This document shows, in pieces, positions 33,564 through 43,081 of a stretch of 64,000 nucleotides of DNA. The position numbers and the translations under genes were made by a program. Within the stretch, counting starts at the first letter, position 1, and each line of letters opens with the position of its first letter. The notes below the pieces were generated by a model. The model saw only the letters and a program-made list of their open reading frames with translations. It did not search any database and had not been told where the DNA came from. This stretch comes from Variovorax sp. JS1663 (GTDB lineage Bacteria; Pseudomonadota; Gammaproteobacteria; Burkholderiales; Burkholderiaceae_C): positions 1 through 64,000 of the forward strand of contig NZ_LYMK01000019.1 in the NCBI RefSeq assembly GCF_002157355.1. Reading direction: 5' to 3'.

Positions 33564-34271
33564 TCAGACGCCGAGCAGCTCGTGCAGCACCGGCATCTTG
33601 GCGTCGAGTTCGGAAGCGCCGAAAGCCTCGACGATGCGGCCGTGCTCCATCACGTAGAAACGGTCGGCCAGGGGCGCCGCAAAACGGAAGTTCTGCTCCA
33701 CCATGACCACCGTGTAGCCCTTGCCGCGCAGGGTGTGGATCATGCGGGCCAGGGCCTGCACGATCACGGGAGCCAGTCCCTCCGAGATCTCGTCGAGCAG
33801 CAGCAGCCGGGCGCCGGTGCGCAGGATGCGCGCCACCGCCAGCATCTGCTGCTCGCCGCCGGACAGGCGCGTGCCCTGGCTGTTGCGGCGCTCGGCGAGG
33901 TTGGGGAACATGGCGTAGATCTCCTCCACCGACATGCCCTTGTCCGATCCCTTGAGGGCCGGCGGCAGCAGGAGGTTTTCCTCGGCCGAGAGGCTGGCGA
34001 AGATGCCGCGTTCCTCCGGGCAGTAGCCGATGCCGTGGTGCGCGATGCGGTGCGTGGGCATGCCGATGGTCTCGGCGCCGTGGACCTTGATGCTGCCCTT
34101 GCGCGCGCCGGTGAGCCCGAGGATGGCGCGCATTGTCGTGGTGCGCCCCGCCCCGTTGCGGCCGAGCAGGGTGACCACCTCGCCGGGTTGCACGACCATG
34201 TCGACGCCATGGAGCACGTGCGATTCGCCATACCAGGCGTGCAGGTCCTTGATCTCCAGTGCCGCGGCCAT
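33564..34271 (-). CDS. livF: ABC importer ATPase LivF
   Basis: 235 residues with the LivF pattern: LLGRNGAGRTTTMRAILGLT (Walker A), LSGGEQQMLAVARIL (signature) and LLLLDEISEGLAP (Walker B). The Walker A lysine is arginine here (codon CGC). It hydrolyses ATP to drive the importer together with LivG. It begins 2 bases after livG ends. Confidence 0.93.
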   Translation of the reverse strand: MAAALEIKDLHAWYGESHVLHGVDMVVQPGEVVTLLGRNGAGRTTTMRAILGLTGARKGSIKVHGAETIGMPTHRIAHHGIGYCPEERGIFASLSAEENLLLPPALKGSDKGMSVEEIYAMFPNLAERRNSQGTRLSGGEQQMLAVARILRTGARLLLLDEISEGLAPVIVQALARMIHTLRGKGYTVVMVEQNFRFAAPLADRFYVMEHGRIVEAFGASELDAKMPVLHELLGV

Positions 34272-34272
34272 G

Positions 34273-35043
34273 TCAGTGGGCTCCCTGGAGCTGACCCTCG
34301 GTGGTGCCCATGTAGGCCTCCATCACCTGCGGGTTCTTCGAGACCACGGCGTACGGGCCTTCTGCCAGCACGGCACCGCGTTGCAGCACGGTGATGGTGT
34401 CGGCGATGGTCGACACCACGCTCATGTTGTGCTCGACCATGAGGATGGTGCGGCCCGCCGAGACGCGCTTGATCAGCTCGGCCACGCGGTGCACGTCCTC
34501 GTGGCCCATGCCCTGCGTGGGTTCGTCCAGCAGCATCAACTCGGGCTCCATCGCGAGGGTGGTGGCGATCTCCAACGCGCGCTTGCGGCCGTAGGGCAGG
34601 TTCACGGTGAGTTCATCCGCCAGTTCCTCGAGGCCGACCTGGGCCAGCAGCGCACGCGCGCGCTCGTTCAACGGCTCCAGGGTCTTCTCGCTCTTCCAGA
34701 AGTGGTAGGAGGTGCCGAGAGCGCGCTGCAGGCCCAGGCGCACGTTCTCGAGCAGCGTGAGGTGCGGGAACACGGCGGAGATCTGGAACGAGCGGATGAT
34801 GCCGCGGCGCGCGATCTGCGCGGGGCGCTCGCCGGTGATGTCCTGCCCGTTGAAGAGAATGGTTCCCGAAGTGGGCTCGAGGAACTTGGTGAGCAGGTTG
34901 AAGCAGGTGGTCTTGCCGGCGCCGTTGGGCCCGATCAAGGCGTGAATGGAGCCGCGCACCACCTTCAGATCGACGTTGCTGACGGCGGTGAAGCCCTTGA
35001 ATTCCTTGGTGAGCTGGCGGGTCTCGAGAATGATGTCGCTCAT
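34273..35043 (-). CDS. livG: ABC importer ATPase LivG
   Basis: 256 residues from ATG 35043 (MSDIILETRQLTKEF); the frame extends to 35109 without a good start. Walker A IGPNGAGKTT is normal. The signature region reads LPYGRKRALEIATTLA and Walker B LMLLDEPTQGMGHED. The LivG-type C-terminal extension (PQVMEAYMG) is present. First gene of the liv-type operon; the 162 bases upstream (35044-35205) should hold the promoter, though no clear consensus is seen. Confidence 0.94.
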   Translation of the reverse strand: MSDIILETRQLTKEFKGFTAVSNVDLKVVRGSIHALIGPNGAGKTTCFNLLTKFLEPTSGTILFNGQDITGERPAQIARRGIIRSFQISAVFPHLTLLENVRLGLQRALGTSYHFWKSEKTLEPLNERARALLAQVGLEELADELTVNLPYGRKRALEIATTLAMEPELMLLDEPTQGMGHEDVHRVAELIKRVSAGRTILMVEHNMSVVSTIADTITVLQRGAVLAEGPYAVVSKNPQVMEAYMGTTEGQLQGAH

Positions 35044-35205
35044 CTCTCGAGGTCGCCCGGATACAGGGGGGAAAGGTCGGTCATGCGGTCCATCTGAACG
35101 CGCCAACATGGCTGCGCGGAACGCATTGTTTGCAGCCGCAGCAGGACTTGCCTACTGGGGCAAATGCCTATGCTGCGGTGCGGGAACGCCGGGCGGCGAA
35201 AGGGA

Positions 35206-36777
35206 TCAGTGCGCCCCTGCGGCGGCGTCGGCGGCACCCGGGCTGCGCACCGGCCTGGCCAGCCAGACGAAGGGGATCAGCAGCAGGAACAGCACTGCCG
35301 ATGCGTAGAACACGTCATTGGCCGCGAGCATGAAGGACTGCTGGTCCACCATTCGGTTGAGCTGCCCCAGCACCTGGTCGGCGGAGAAGCCGTTGGCCGA
35401 GAGGCCCGCCATCGCGCTGGCGGTGGCCTGGCTGCCCTGGTTCACCGATTCGGCCAGCTGCGCGTGGTGCAGCGCGGCCCGGTTCTCCCACAGGGTGGTG
35501 GAGATGGAGGTGCCCATGGCGCCCGCGGTGATGCGCGCGAAGTTCGACAGGCCGGAGGCGGCCGCGATGCGGTCGGGCGTGAGGCCCGAGAGCGTGATGG
35601 TCACCAGTGGAATGAAGAAGAAGGCCATCGCGATGCCCTGGATGACGGTCGGGATCATGATGGTCCCGAAGTCGGCCTGGGTGTTGAAGTTGGAGCGCAT
35701 CCACAGCACCAGCGCGAACACCAGGAACGAGAAGGTGGCGTAGCGGCGCGGATCCACCTTGCCCACGGTGATGCCCACCATGGGCGAGAGCACGATCGCC
35801 AGCAGGCCGACCGGCGCCAGGACCATGCCGGCCTGCGTGGCGGTGTAGCCCATGTGCTGCTGCAGCCACAGCGGCAGGATCACGACGTTGCCGAAGAAGA
35901 GGCCGTAGGCGACCGCGGTCGCGAGCGCGCCCGACCAGAAGTTGCGGCGCTTGAAGAGCGACAGATCCACCACCGGGTGCTTGTCCGTAAGCTCCCAGAC
36001 CAGGAAGAAGGCGAAGCCCACGCCGGCGACCACCGCCATCGCGACGATCTCGGGCGAGTGGAACCAGTCGAGTTCCTTGCCTTTGTCGAGCATCAGCTGC
36101 AGCGAGCCTACCCACAGCACCAGCAACGCGAGGCCGATGCCGTCGATCGGCACCTTGCGCGTGGCGCTCTCACGCTTGTGGTACAGGCCCCAGGTGATGC
36201 CGGCCGCGAGCAGGCCCACGGGGATGTTGATGTAGAAGATCCAGGGCCAGGAGATGTTGTCGGTGATCCAGCCGCCAAGCAGCGGCCCCATGACCGGCGC
36301 GACGAGCGTGGTCATGGACCACATCGCCATCGCGAGGCCTGCCTTGGCGCGCGGGTAGCTCGACAGCAGCAGGGTCTGCGACAGCGGGATCATCGGCCCG
36401 GCAACGAAGCCCTGCAGCGTGCGGAAGGCGATCAGCATCGTCATGTTGGGTGCCAGCCCGCACAGCCAGGAGCTGATGATGAACAGCAGTACGCTGGCCA
36501 GGAACAGGCGCACCTGGCCGAAGCGCTGGGTGAGCCAGCCGGTCAGCGGCACCGCGATCGCGTTGGCGACCGCGAAGCTGGTGATGACCCAGGTGCCCTG
36601 CGTGGAGCTCACGCCCAGGTCGCCGGAGATGGCGGGCAGCGACACGTTCGCGATCGAGGTGTCGAGCACGTTCATGAAGGTCGCAGCCGAGAGCGCGATC
36701 GTGCCCCAGACGCGGGCCGCGCCCTCGAGCGGCGGATGAGCGGCAGGCGGTGTGGCGGGCGGTGCGGCGGTCGCCAT
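35206..36777 (-). CDS. emrB: DHA2-family multidrug efflux pump, EmrB type
   Basis: 523 residues, 14 predicted membrane helices. Motifs include LDTSIANVSLPAISGDLGVS (motif D1 of the DHA2 family), GWLTQRFGQVRLFL (motif A) and GPLLGGWITDNISWPWIF (motif C and following). It is the proton-driven inner-membrane pump of a tripartite exporter. It is the last gene of the marR-controlled operon, 15 bases after the adaptor gene. Confidence 0.93.
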   Translation of the reverse strand: MATAAPPATPPAAHPPLEGAARVWGTIALSAATFMNVLDTSIANVSLPAISGDLGVSSTQGTWVITSFAVANAIAVPLTGWLTQRFGQVRLFLASVLLFIISSWLCGLAPNMTMLIAFRTLQGFVAGPMIPLSQTLLLSSYPRAKAGLAMAMWSMTTLVAPVMGPLLGGWITDNISWPWIFYINIPVGLLAAGITWGLYHKRESATRKVPIDGIGLALLVLWVGSLQLMLDKGKELDWFHSPEIVAMAVVAGVGFAFFLVWELTDKHPVVDLSLFKRRNFWSGALATAVAYGLFFGNVVILPLWLQQHMGYTATQAGMVLAPVGLLAIVLSPMVGITVGKVDPRRYATFSFLVFALVLWMRSNFNTQADFGTIMIPTVIQGIAMAFFFIPLVTITLSGLTPDRIAAASGLSNFARITAGAMGTSISTTLWENRAALHHAQLAESVNQGSQATASAMAGLSANGFSADQVLGQLNRMVDQQSFMLAANDVFYASAVLFLLLIPFVWLARPVRSPGAADAAAGAH

Positions 36778-36792
36778 CGTCGTTTCCCGCCT

Positions 36793-38100
36793 TCAGATCG
36801 GGTTCACGTGCGTGCGCGGGCCGGCGACCGGCGCAGCCGCAGCGGGCGGCCTGGCGGGCGTGGCCGTGGGCGCCGGGCTGCGGCCCAGGTTGGCCGCAAT
36901 GATGCGATCGACCTCGGCGTCCGCGCCCTGGTCGAGCTGGCTGTAGACCTGGGTCTGGGCCAGCGCGGCGGCGCGCGGCGCATCGGCCAGCATCTTGCCG
37001 CCCTTCTGGCGCACGTCGACTTCCACGTCCATCGACAGGCCCACGCGCAGCGGGTTGGCCTTGAGCTGCTCTGCATCGAGCGCGATGCGCACCGGCACGC
37101 GCTGCACCACCTTGATCCAGTTGCCGGTCGCGTTCTGCGCCGGCAGCAGCGCGAAGGCGGAGCCGGTGCCCACGCCGAGACCGGCGACATGGCCGGTGTA
37201 CTCGACCTTCTTGCCGTAGACGTCGGCGACCAGCTTCACCGGCTGGTCGATGCGGATGTTGCGCAGCTGGACTTCCTTGAAGTTGGCATCGACCCACAGC
37301 TGGTCGAGCGGCACGATCGACATCATGGGCGTGCCGGCCGCGACGCGCTGGCCGAGCTGCACCGTGCGCTTGGCCACGTAGCCCTCCACCGGCGCGGGAA
37401 GCGCGACGCGCTGCGTCGCCAGGTAGGCTTCGCGCACCTTGGCAGCCGCAGCCTGCACGCTGGGATGCTGCTCGACGCTGGTGCCGTCGGTCAGCGACTG
37501 ATTGCTGGCCAGCTGTTCGCGCGCCGCCACCACGCCGGCCTGAGCCGCCGCCAGCGCGCTCTTCGCGTTGGCCAGCGTGGTCTCGGCATGATTGAGCTCT
37601 TCCTTCGAGACCGCGCCGTTGCCCGTGAGCGCCTGGCGACGCTTGAGGTCGTCCTGCGCGCGGGCGATGTCGCTCTGTGCCTTGACGATGTCGGCCTGGC
37701 GCAGCGAGACCTGCGCGGCCAGCGAGCCGTTGTTGGCATAGAGCGTGCGTACCTGGCGCACCGCCTGCCCGAGCGCGGCCTCGGCCTGCTCGAGCGCGAC
37801 CTTGGCATCGGCCGGGTCGAGCTGCACCAGCGGCTGGCCGGTCTTCACCAGGTCGGTGTCGTCGGCCATGATGGTCATCACGGTGCCGCCGATCTGCGGC
37901 GTGATCTGGATCACGTTGCCCTGCACGTAGGCGTTGTCGGTCGACTCGTAGCGGCTGGCGACCAGCCATTCATAGACGCCCCAGCCGACGCCGGCCACTG
38001 CCACGACTGCGGCCAGCGCGGTGAGGGCGCGGCGGCGCTTGCCGTTGGAAGCCGGCGCTTCGGCCGGAACGTTCGCTTCGGGTGTGTTGTTGCTTTCCAT
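36793..38100 (-). CDS. emrA: HlyD/EmrA-family membrane fusion protein
   Basis: 435 residues from ATG 38100. One N-terminal membrane helix (about 30-50) is followed by the lipoyl halves (ESTDNAYVQGNVIQITPQIG and LPAPVEGYVAKRTVQLGQRV), an alpha-helical hairpin between them and a beta-barrel (VDANFKEVQLRNIRIDQPVK). The C-terminus has an extra Pro/Ala-rich tail. It links the DHA2 pump to the outer-membrane factor in the periplasm. Confidence 0.93.
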   Translation of the reverse strand: MESNNTPEANVPAEAPASNGKRRRALTALAAVVAVAGVGWGVYEWLVASRYESTDNAYVQGNVIQITPQIGGTVMTIMADDTDLVKTGQPLVQLDPADAKVALEQAEAALGQAVRQVRTLYANNGSLAAQVSLRQADIVKAQSDIARAQDDLKRRQALTGNGAVSKEELNHAETTLANAKSALAAAQAGVVAAREQLASNQSLTDGTSVEQHPSVQAAAAKVREAYLATQRVALPAPVEGYVAKRTVQLGQRVAAGTPMMSIVPLDQLWVDANFKEVQLRNIRIDQPVKLVADVYGKKVEYTGHVAGLGVGTGSAFALLPAQNATGNWIKVVQRVPVRIALDAEQLKANPLRVGLSMDVEVDVRQKGGKMLADAPRAAALAQTQVYSQLDQGADAEVDRIIAANLGRSPAPTATPARPPAAAAPVAGPRTHVNPI

Positions 38101-38127
38101 GGAATGTCCTTCGGATTCGCGCAATGT

Positions 38128-39618
38128 TCAGGGATGACGGGGCGCCGTCTTGCCGGAGTCAGCCGTGGCGGTGGCCGTGGCCTGGCGCTGCGGCTGCCAG
38201 CCGCCGCCCAGCGCCCGCGCCAGGCCCACCTGGGTCTCGATGGCGCGCGCGGTCAGGTCGACGGCCTGGCGGCGCTCGGTGAGGACGGTGGTCTCGGCCG
38301 TCAGCACGTTGAGGTAGTTGCCCAGGCCGGCGCCGTAGCGCTGCACGGCGATGTCGTAGGCGGACTCGGCGGCGCGCTGCGAGGCGGCCTGCTCGGCCTG
38401 CTGGCGCGTGACCGACTGGGCGCTCGCAACCTGGTCGGCCACGTCGCGCACCGCGTCGAGCACGGTGGCGTTGTAGCTCTCGATGGCGGCATCGAGGTCG
38501 GCCGTCTTGCCGCGCAGGTTGGCGCGCAGGCGTCCGCCCTCGAAGATCGGCAGACGCACGGCCGGGCCGACGCCCCATTGCTCGCTGCCCGCCTTGGTGA
38601 GCTGGCCAAAGCCGATGGCGGAGAAGCCGGCGAAGGCCACCAGGTTGATGTTGGGATAGAACTGGGTCTTGGCGTTCGCGACGTCGCTGCTCGCGGCCTC
38701 GACGCGCCAGCGCGCGGCGGCGATGTCGGCGCGCCGTCCCAGCAGATCGGCCGGGATGGTGGGCTGCAGCGCGATCGGGCGCAGGCTGTCGAGCTTCGGC
38801 GCGCCCAGCGCCCGGGTGGCGCCGGGCTGGCCCACCAGGGCGTCCAGCGCATTGCGCGCGATGACGATCTGCTCGTTCAGCGCCTCGATCTGCTGGCGCG
38901 CCTGCGGCAGGCCCCCTTCGCTCTGGAACTGCTCCAGGCGCGTGTCCAGCCCGGCGGAGACGCGGTCGCGCACCAGCTTGAGCGTTTCCTCGCGCTGCGA
39001 GAGCGTGCGCTGGGCCACGGCCAGTTGGTCATCGAGGCGTGCCCACTGCACGTAGGCGCGCGCCACATTGCCGGCCAGCAGCACGCGGGCGGCCTCGGCG
39101 TCGGCCGCCGCGGCGTTGGCGCTGCCGACGGCGGACTCGATGGCGGTGCGGTTCTTGCCGAAGAAGTCCAGCTCCCAGCTCGCGTTGAGCTGCAGCGTGC
39201 CGAGGTTCTGGATCGAGCCGCCCAGAGGGGCCGGGTAGATGGAATTGCCGCTGAACTTCTGGCGGTTGAGGTCGAGCTGGCCGTTGAGCTGAGGCTTGTC
39301 GGCCGCTTCGGCCACGCCGACCGCCGCCTGGGCCTTTTCGAGGCGGGCACGTGCCACCTGCAGGCTGGGATTGCCGCGCAGCGCCTGGTCCACCAGGCCG
39401 TTGAGCTGGGCATCGCCGAAGCCCAGCCACCATTGGCTGTCGACGGTCGGCACGGCCATCGCCGCGGCCTCGCTCGTCAGGCCCAGCGAGGCGGCATCAC
39501 GCAGGCTGGCGTGCGAACCGGTTTGGCCCATGTCGGCGCAGCCGGCCAGGAAGAGCGCCGCCGCGGCGGCGAGCACGGTGGCGGGGCGTCGGGCGAATTC
39601 AGGAAGAAACGGAGTCAT
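38128..39618 (-). CDS. outer-membrane efflux factor, NodT/OprM family lipoprotein
   Basis: 496 residues from ATG 39618. A lipoprotein signal with lipobox LAGC precedes the paired TolC-type repeats (WWLGFGDAQLNGLVDQAL, SWELDFFGKNRTAIESAVG, VARAYVQWARLDDQLAVAQR; YPNINLVAFAGFSAIGFGQL). It forms the trimeric exit duct. Its start overlaps the end of the marR gene by 20 bases, so translation is probably coupled. Confidence 0.94.
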   Translation of the reverse strand: MTPFLPEFARRPATVLAAAAALFLAGCADMGQTGSHASLRDAASLGLTSEAAAMAVPTVDSQWWLGFGDAQLNGLVDQALRGNPSLQVARARLEKAQAAVGVAEAADKPQLNGQLDLNRQKFSGNSIYPAPLGGSIQNLGTLQLNASWELDFFGKNRTAIESAVGSANAAAADAEAARVLLAGNVARAYVQWARLDDQLAVAQRTLSQREETLKLVRDRVSAGLDTRLEQFQSEGGLPQARQQIEALNEQIVIARNALDALVGQPGATRALGAPKLDSLRPIALQPTIPADLLGRRADIAAARWRVEAASSDVANAKTQFYPNINLVAFAGFSAIGFGQLTKAGSEQWGVGPAVRLPIFEGGRLRANLRGKTADLDAAIESYNATVLDAVRDVADQVASAQSVTRQQAEQAASQRAAESAYDIAVQRYGAGLGNYLNVLTAETTVLTERRQAVDLTARAIETQVGLARALGGGWQPQRQATATATADSGKTAPRHP

Positions 39619-40147
39619 TCTTTTCTCCACGGGCCGTAACGGCCTGGGCGTTGTCGAGGAGGCGTTGCAGGTAGCCCTTGAGCTGCATCCATTCGTCGCG
39701 GGTGAAACCGGCGAGGAGTTCGTTCTGCACGCTGCACAGCACATGGGGCACCTGGCGCGCGGCTGCGCGGCCCTCTTCCGTCAGCTCGATGTTGACCACG
39801 CGGCGGTCGGACAGGGAACGCACGCGCCGGCACAGGCCCTTGGCCTCCAGCCGGTCGAGCAGCCGGGTCATGGCGCCGGTGTCGAGCTGGCATTCGCGTG
39901 CCAGTTCGGCGACCGTGGTGGCATGGCCCAGGTGCAGCTTGTAGAGCGGCGCCCACTGCGGGAAGGTCGGACCGCTCGGCTCCGACATCCGGTTGCCCAC
40001 GGTCTGCGCGAGCGTGGTGGTGATGCGGCGCATGATGTGGCCGACGCTTTCCTCGGCCCGGTACGAATCGGGCTGATAGAAATCGGCCGCCTTGCCCCCG
40101 GGCTCTGGCAGCGAAGCGACGGCAGGGGGATCGGTGGAAGCAGGCAT
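39599..40147 (-). CDS. MarR-family repressor of the efflux operon
   Basis: 182 residues from ATG 40147. The winged helix is clear: TVAELARECQLDTGAMTRLL, RLEAKGLCRRVRSLSDRRV (wing with DRR) and IELTEEGRAA. An N-terminal extension of about 30 residues is Pro/Ala-rich. As first gene of the operon with a palindrome inside its promoter, it most likely represses itself and the pump genes, and is released by an aromatic ligand (family knowledge). Confidence 0.93.
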   Translation of the reverse strand: MPASTDPPAVASLPEPGGKAADFYQPDSYRAEESVGHIMRRITTTLAQTVGNRMSEPSGPTFPQWAPLYKLHLGHATTVAELARECQLDTGAMTRLLDRLEAKGLCRRVRSLSDRRVVNIELTEEGRAAARQVPHVLCSVQNELLAGFTRDEWMQLKGYLQRLLDNAQAVTARGEKNDSVSS

Positions 40148-40153
40148 GCATAA

Positions 40154-40182
40154 ATAATATTTGTCATGACAGTAATTGTCAA
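40154..40182 (-). promoter_or_regulatory. consensus promoter with MarR operator
   Basis: On the minus strand a perfect -35 TTGACA (40182-40177) is separated by 17 bases from -10 TATTAT (40159-40154), 7 bases ahead of the marR ATG. The palindrome TGTCATGACA (40162-40171) lies in the spacer, with a further TTGTCA-type half site overlapping the -35. Bound repressor would block polymerase. The short distance implies a very short leader. Confidence 0.85.
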
Positions 40183-40225
40183 GGCGACCTTTGAAAAGGC
40201 AAGCGTTCGTTAGAATGCGGTCCCA

Positions 40226-42052
40226 ATGGTTTCTCCCGCTTCCGCTCCTGCCGCCAAGGCCTCGCCGCGCTCGCTGTCGGGCCTGGCGCCTTTTCTGAGG
40301 CCCTACCGCGTCCAGATCGTGCTCGCCGGGCTGTTCCTGGTCCTGGCGGCGGCGACCACGCTGGTGTTCCCGGTCGCGCTGCGCAGCCTGATCGACGGCG
40401 GCCTGGTCGGCGCCGACCGCGGCACGCAGGCCATGGCGCTGCGGGGCCATTTCCTCGCCCTCTTCGCCGTCGCCGTGGCGCTGGGCGTGTTCTCGGCGGC
40501 GCGCTTCTACACCGTGAGCTGGCTGGGGGAGCGGGTCACGGCGGACCTGCGCAACGCGGTCTATGCGCACGTCCTGCGCCAGAGCCCGGCCTTCTTCGAG
40601 ACCACCCAGACCGGCGAGGTGCTGTCGCGGCTGACCGCCGATACGACGCTGGTGCAGACGGTGGTCGGCTCCTCGCTCAGCATGGGCCTGCGCAACGCGG
40701 TGATGGGGGTCGGCGCACTGGCCATGCTGGTCTGGACCAACCCCTACGTGATGGTCCAGGTGCTGGGGATCCTGGTGCTGGTGGTGTTGCCCAGCATGTG
40801 GTTCGGACGGCGCGTGCGTCGGCTCTCGCGCGCCAGCCAGGACCGGGTGGCGGATTCGAGCGCGATCGCGGCCGAGGTGCTGAACGCGATTCCCGTGGTG
40901 CAGAGCTACACCGCCGAGTCGCGCGAGGCGGCCCGCTTCGACGCCTCCACCCACAACGCCTTCCGCACCGCCGTGCGCCGCACCCGGGCACGTTCGGTGC
41001 TGGTGGCCTTCATCATCGTCGCTACCTCTGCCGCCCTGCTGTGGGGGCTCTACCAGGGCACCCAGGCGGTGCTGCGCGGCGACATCACGGCCGGTCACCT
41101 GGGGCAGACGGTGGTTTACGTGATCATCCTGGCGAGCGCGGCCGCCGTGCTGGGCGAAGTCTATGGCGACCTGCTGCGCGCGGCCGGGGCGACCGAGCGG
41201 CTGATGGAACTGCTGCATGCGACGCCGGCAATCGTGTCACCGGCAAAGCCGGCGCACTCGGCGGTCCCCGCCGCCGGCAGCACCGTGCGCTTCGAAGGAG
41301 TCGGTTTCCACTATCCATCACGGCCCGGCATCCCGGCGCTGCGCGATTTCAGCCTGGACATAGCGTCCGGCGAGACGGTGGCGCTGGTGGGATCGAGCGG
41401 TGCCGGCAAGAGCACGGTGTTCCAATTGCTGCTGCGCTACTACGACCCGCAGTCCGGCCGCATCCTGCTCGATGGCGTGCCGCTGGCGGACCTGGGCCTG
41501 GACGCGCTGCGCGCGCGCATCGGGCTGGTGCCGCAGGACGCGGTGATCTTCTCGGCCAGCGCCTTCGAGAACATCCGCTATGGCCGCCCCGACGCCGGCG
41601 CGGAGGAGGTCCACGCGGCGGCGCGCGCCGCCTTTGCCGACGGCTTCCTGCGTGCTCTGCCCGAGGGTTACGACACCTTTCTGGGCGAGCGCGGCGTGCG
41701 CCTGTCGGGCGGGCAGCGCCAGCGCATCGCGATCGCGCGCGCCATCCTGAAGAACCCGCCACTGCTGCTGCTCGACGAGGCCACCAGCGCGCTGGACGCG
41801 GAAAGCGAGCGCATGGTGCAGGCGGCGCTGGAGTCGGCGATGGCGGGCCGCACGACGCTGGTCATCGCCCACCGGTTGGCGACGGTGCAGAAGGCCGACC
41901 GCATCATCGTGCTCGACCACGGCGGGATCGTTGAACAGGGCACGCACGCCGCGCTGGTGGCGCAGAACGGGGTCTATGCGCGGCTGGCCGCGCTGCAGTT
42001 CGCCACGGAAGGAGAAAGAGCAAGCGCCGCGCCTATTGCAGCGTTTCCTTGA
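40226..42052 (+). CDS. MsbA-like ABC exporter (fused membrane and ATPase domains)
   Basis: 608 residues. Residues about 20-320 form six membrane helices ([20 protein letters not shown] and others). Residues about 350-590 form the ATPase: [20 protein letters not shown] (Walker A), [17 protein letters not shown] (signature), [17 protein letters not shown] (Walker B) and VIAHRLATV (H-loop). It is a homodimeric exporter for lipid, drug or peptide. It is transcribed divergently from marR; the 78-base gap may be shared control. Confidence 0.93.
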   Translation: MVSPASAPAAKASPRSLSGLAPFLRPYRVQIVLAGLFLVLAAATTLVFPVALRSLIDGGLVGADRGTQAMALRGHFLALFAVAVALGVFSAARFYTVSWLGERVTADLRNAVYAHVLRQSPAFFETTQTGEVLSRLTADTTLVQTVVGSSLSMGLRNAVMGVGALAMLVWTNPYVMVQVLGILVLVVLPSMWFGRRVRRLSRASQDRVADSSAIAAEVLNAIPVVQSYTAESREAARFDASTHNAFRTAVRRTRARSVLVAFIIVATSAALLWGLYQGTQAVLRGDITAGHLGQTVVYVIILASAAAVLGEVYGDLLRAAGATERLMELLHATPAIVSPAKPAHSAVPAAGSTVRFEGVGFHYPSRPGIPALRDFSLDIASGETVALVGSSGAGKSTVFQLLLRYYDPQSGRILLDGVPLADLGLDALRARIGLVPQDAVIFSASAFENIRYGRPDAGAEEVHAAARAAFADGFLRALPEGYDTFLGERGVRLSGGQRQRIAIARAILKNPPLLLLDEATSALDAESERMVQAALESAMAGRTTLVIAHRLATVQKADRIIVLDHGGIVEQGTHAALVAQNGVYARLAALQFATEGERASAAPIAAFP

Positions 42053-42479
42053 GTGCAGGCGGCAGGGCCAGCGAGAAGACGGAAATACCCTCCTCCGCCA
42101 GGTCCCGGGCCTCCTCGCGGGTTGCCTGGCCGCGGATGCCACGCTCTTCGGCCTCGCCGTAGTGCATCTTGCGGGCCTCGTCGGCGAAGCGGGTGCCGAC
42201 GTCCTCGGTCTTGTCCATGACCTCGCGCACCGCGCGCATCCAGCGTGCCTCGGGCGAATCCGTGTGTGCGTCAGGCGCCGCCGGGGCGGTCGCCTCGGCA
42301 GGCGGCTTGGCATTGCCGAGGTTCAGGCGCGGGGCCGTCAGCAGCTTGGTGATGGCGGTGTCGCCGCACATCGGGCAGGCCACGAGCCCGCCGGCCAGCT
42401 GGGTGTCGAAATCACCGTTGGACGCGAACCAGCCCTCGAAGCCGTGGCCGTGCGCACATTGGAGGTTGAGGACCTTCAT
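42033..42479 (-). CDS. DUF1178 family protein
   Basis: 148 residues. The N-terminus has a zinc-ribbon-like pair (C8 in LQCAHGHGFEGWF, and CPMC at about 35-38), followed by an acidic linker and a conserved C-terminal part (ARKMHYGEAEERGIRGQA). Function is unknown; the gene commonly trails the nuo-Nudix cluster in Burkholderiales. Its 3' end overlaps that of the ABC exporter by 20 bases, tail to tail. Confidence 0.9.
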   Translation of the reverse strand: MKVLNLQCAHGHGFEGWFASNGDFDTQLAGGLVACPMCGDTAITKLLTAPRLNLGNAKPPAEATAPAAPDAHTDSPEARWMRAVREVMDKTEDVGTRFADEARKMHYGEAEERGIRGQATREEARDLAEEGISVFSLALPPALKETLQ

Positions 42480-42486
42480 GCGCGGA

Positions 42487-43080
42487 TTATCGGCTTGCCG
42501 CAGCCGTTGCGTCGCTCTGCCAATCCAAGGTCCAGGCGCCGGACAGGACGTTCTGGAGCCAGAGGGTGCAGGTCAGGGTCTTGGCGTCCGAGACGGTGCC
42601 GTCGCGGCACCAGGCCTGCAACTGCTCCGGCGTCGCGGTGCAGACCTCGACGAACTCCTCGTGGTCGAGCTGCTGGTTGCCCAGGGTGAGGCCGCGGGCG
42701 AAGTAGATATGGATGATCTCGGTCGAATAGGCCACCGCCAGATGCATGGCGCCGGCATGGGCCCATTCGCGCGCGCTGTAGCCGGTCTCTTCCAGCAGCT
42801 CGCGCTGGCCGCAGTAGAGCGGGTCCTCGCCGTCGTCGAGCTTGCCGGCAGGGAATTCGGTCATCACCCGCTCGATGGGATAGCGGTACTGGCGCACCAT
42901 CGCCACCCGGCCGTCGTCCAGCAGGGGCACCACCACGACCGCGCCGGGATGGACGATGTACTCGCGCGTGGCGCTCTTGCCGTCCGGCAGGCGCACGGTG
43001 TCGCGCTTGGCATGCAGGAAATTGCCTTTGAAGAGCAGCTCGCTGGCGGTGCCCTCTTCCTTCAGATGTGCGTCGTCCAT
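42487..43080 (-). CDS. Nudix hydrolase, ADP-ribose pyrophosphatase type
   Basis: 197 residues from ATG 43080. The Nudix box is complete: GKLDDGEDPLYCGQRELLEE followed by TG, matching GX5EX7REUXEEXGU. The flanking ALL-type pattern (VVVPLLDDGRVAMVRQYRYP) fits ADP-ribose or related nucleoside-diphosphate hydrolases. It starts 2 bases after the DUF2818 gene ends, extending the complex I operon; an NADH or ADP-ribose housekeeping role is plausible. Confidence 0.92.
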   Translation of the reverse strand: MDDAHLKEEGTASELLFKGNFLHAKRDTVRLPDGKSATREYIVHPGAVVVVPLLDDGRVAMVRQYRYPIERVMTEFPAGKLDDGEDPLYCGQRELLEETGYSAREWAHAGAMHLAVAYSTEIIHIYFARGLTLGNQQLDHEEFVEVCTATPEQLQAWCRDGTVSDAKTLTCTLWLQNVLSGAWTLDWQSDATAAASR

Positions 43081-43081
43081 G

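Noticed and set aside
35164..39639. A 1491-codon plus-strand open frame opposite the efflux operon
   Set aside because: It is antisense to four well-defined genes, has His/Arg/Gln-rich composition typical of the reverse of GC-rich coding DNA, and shows no domain.
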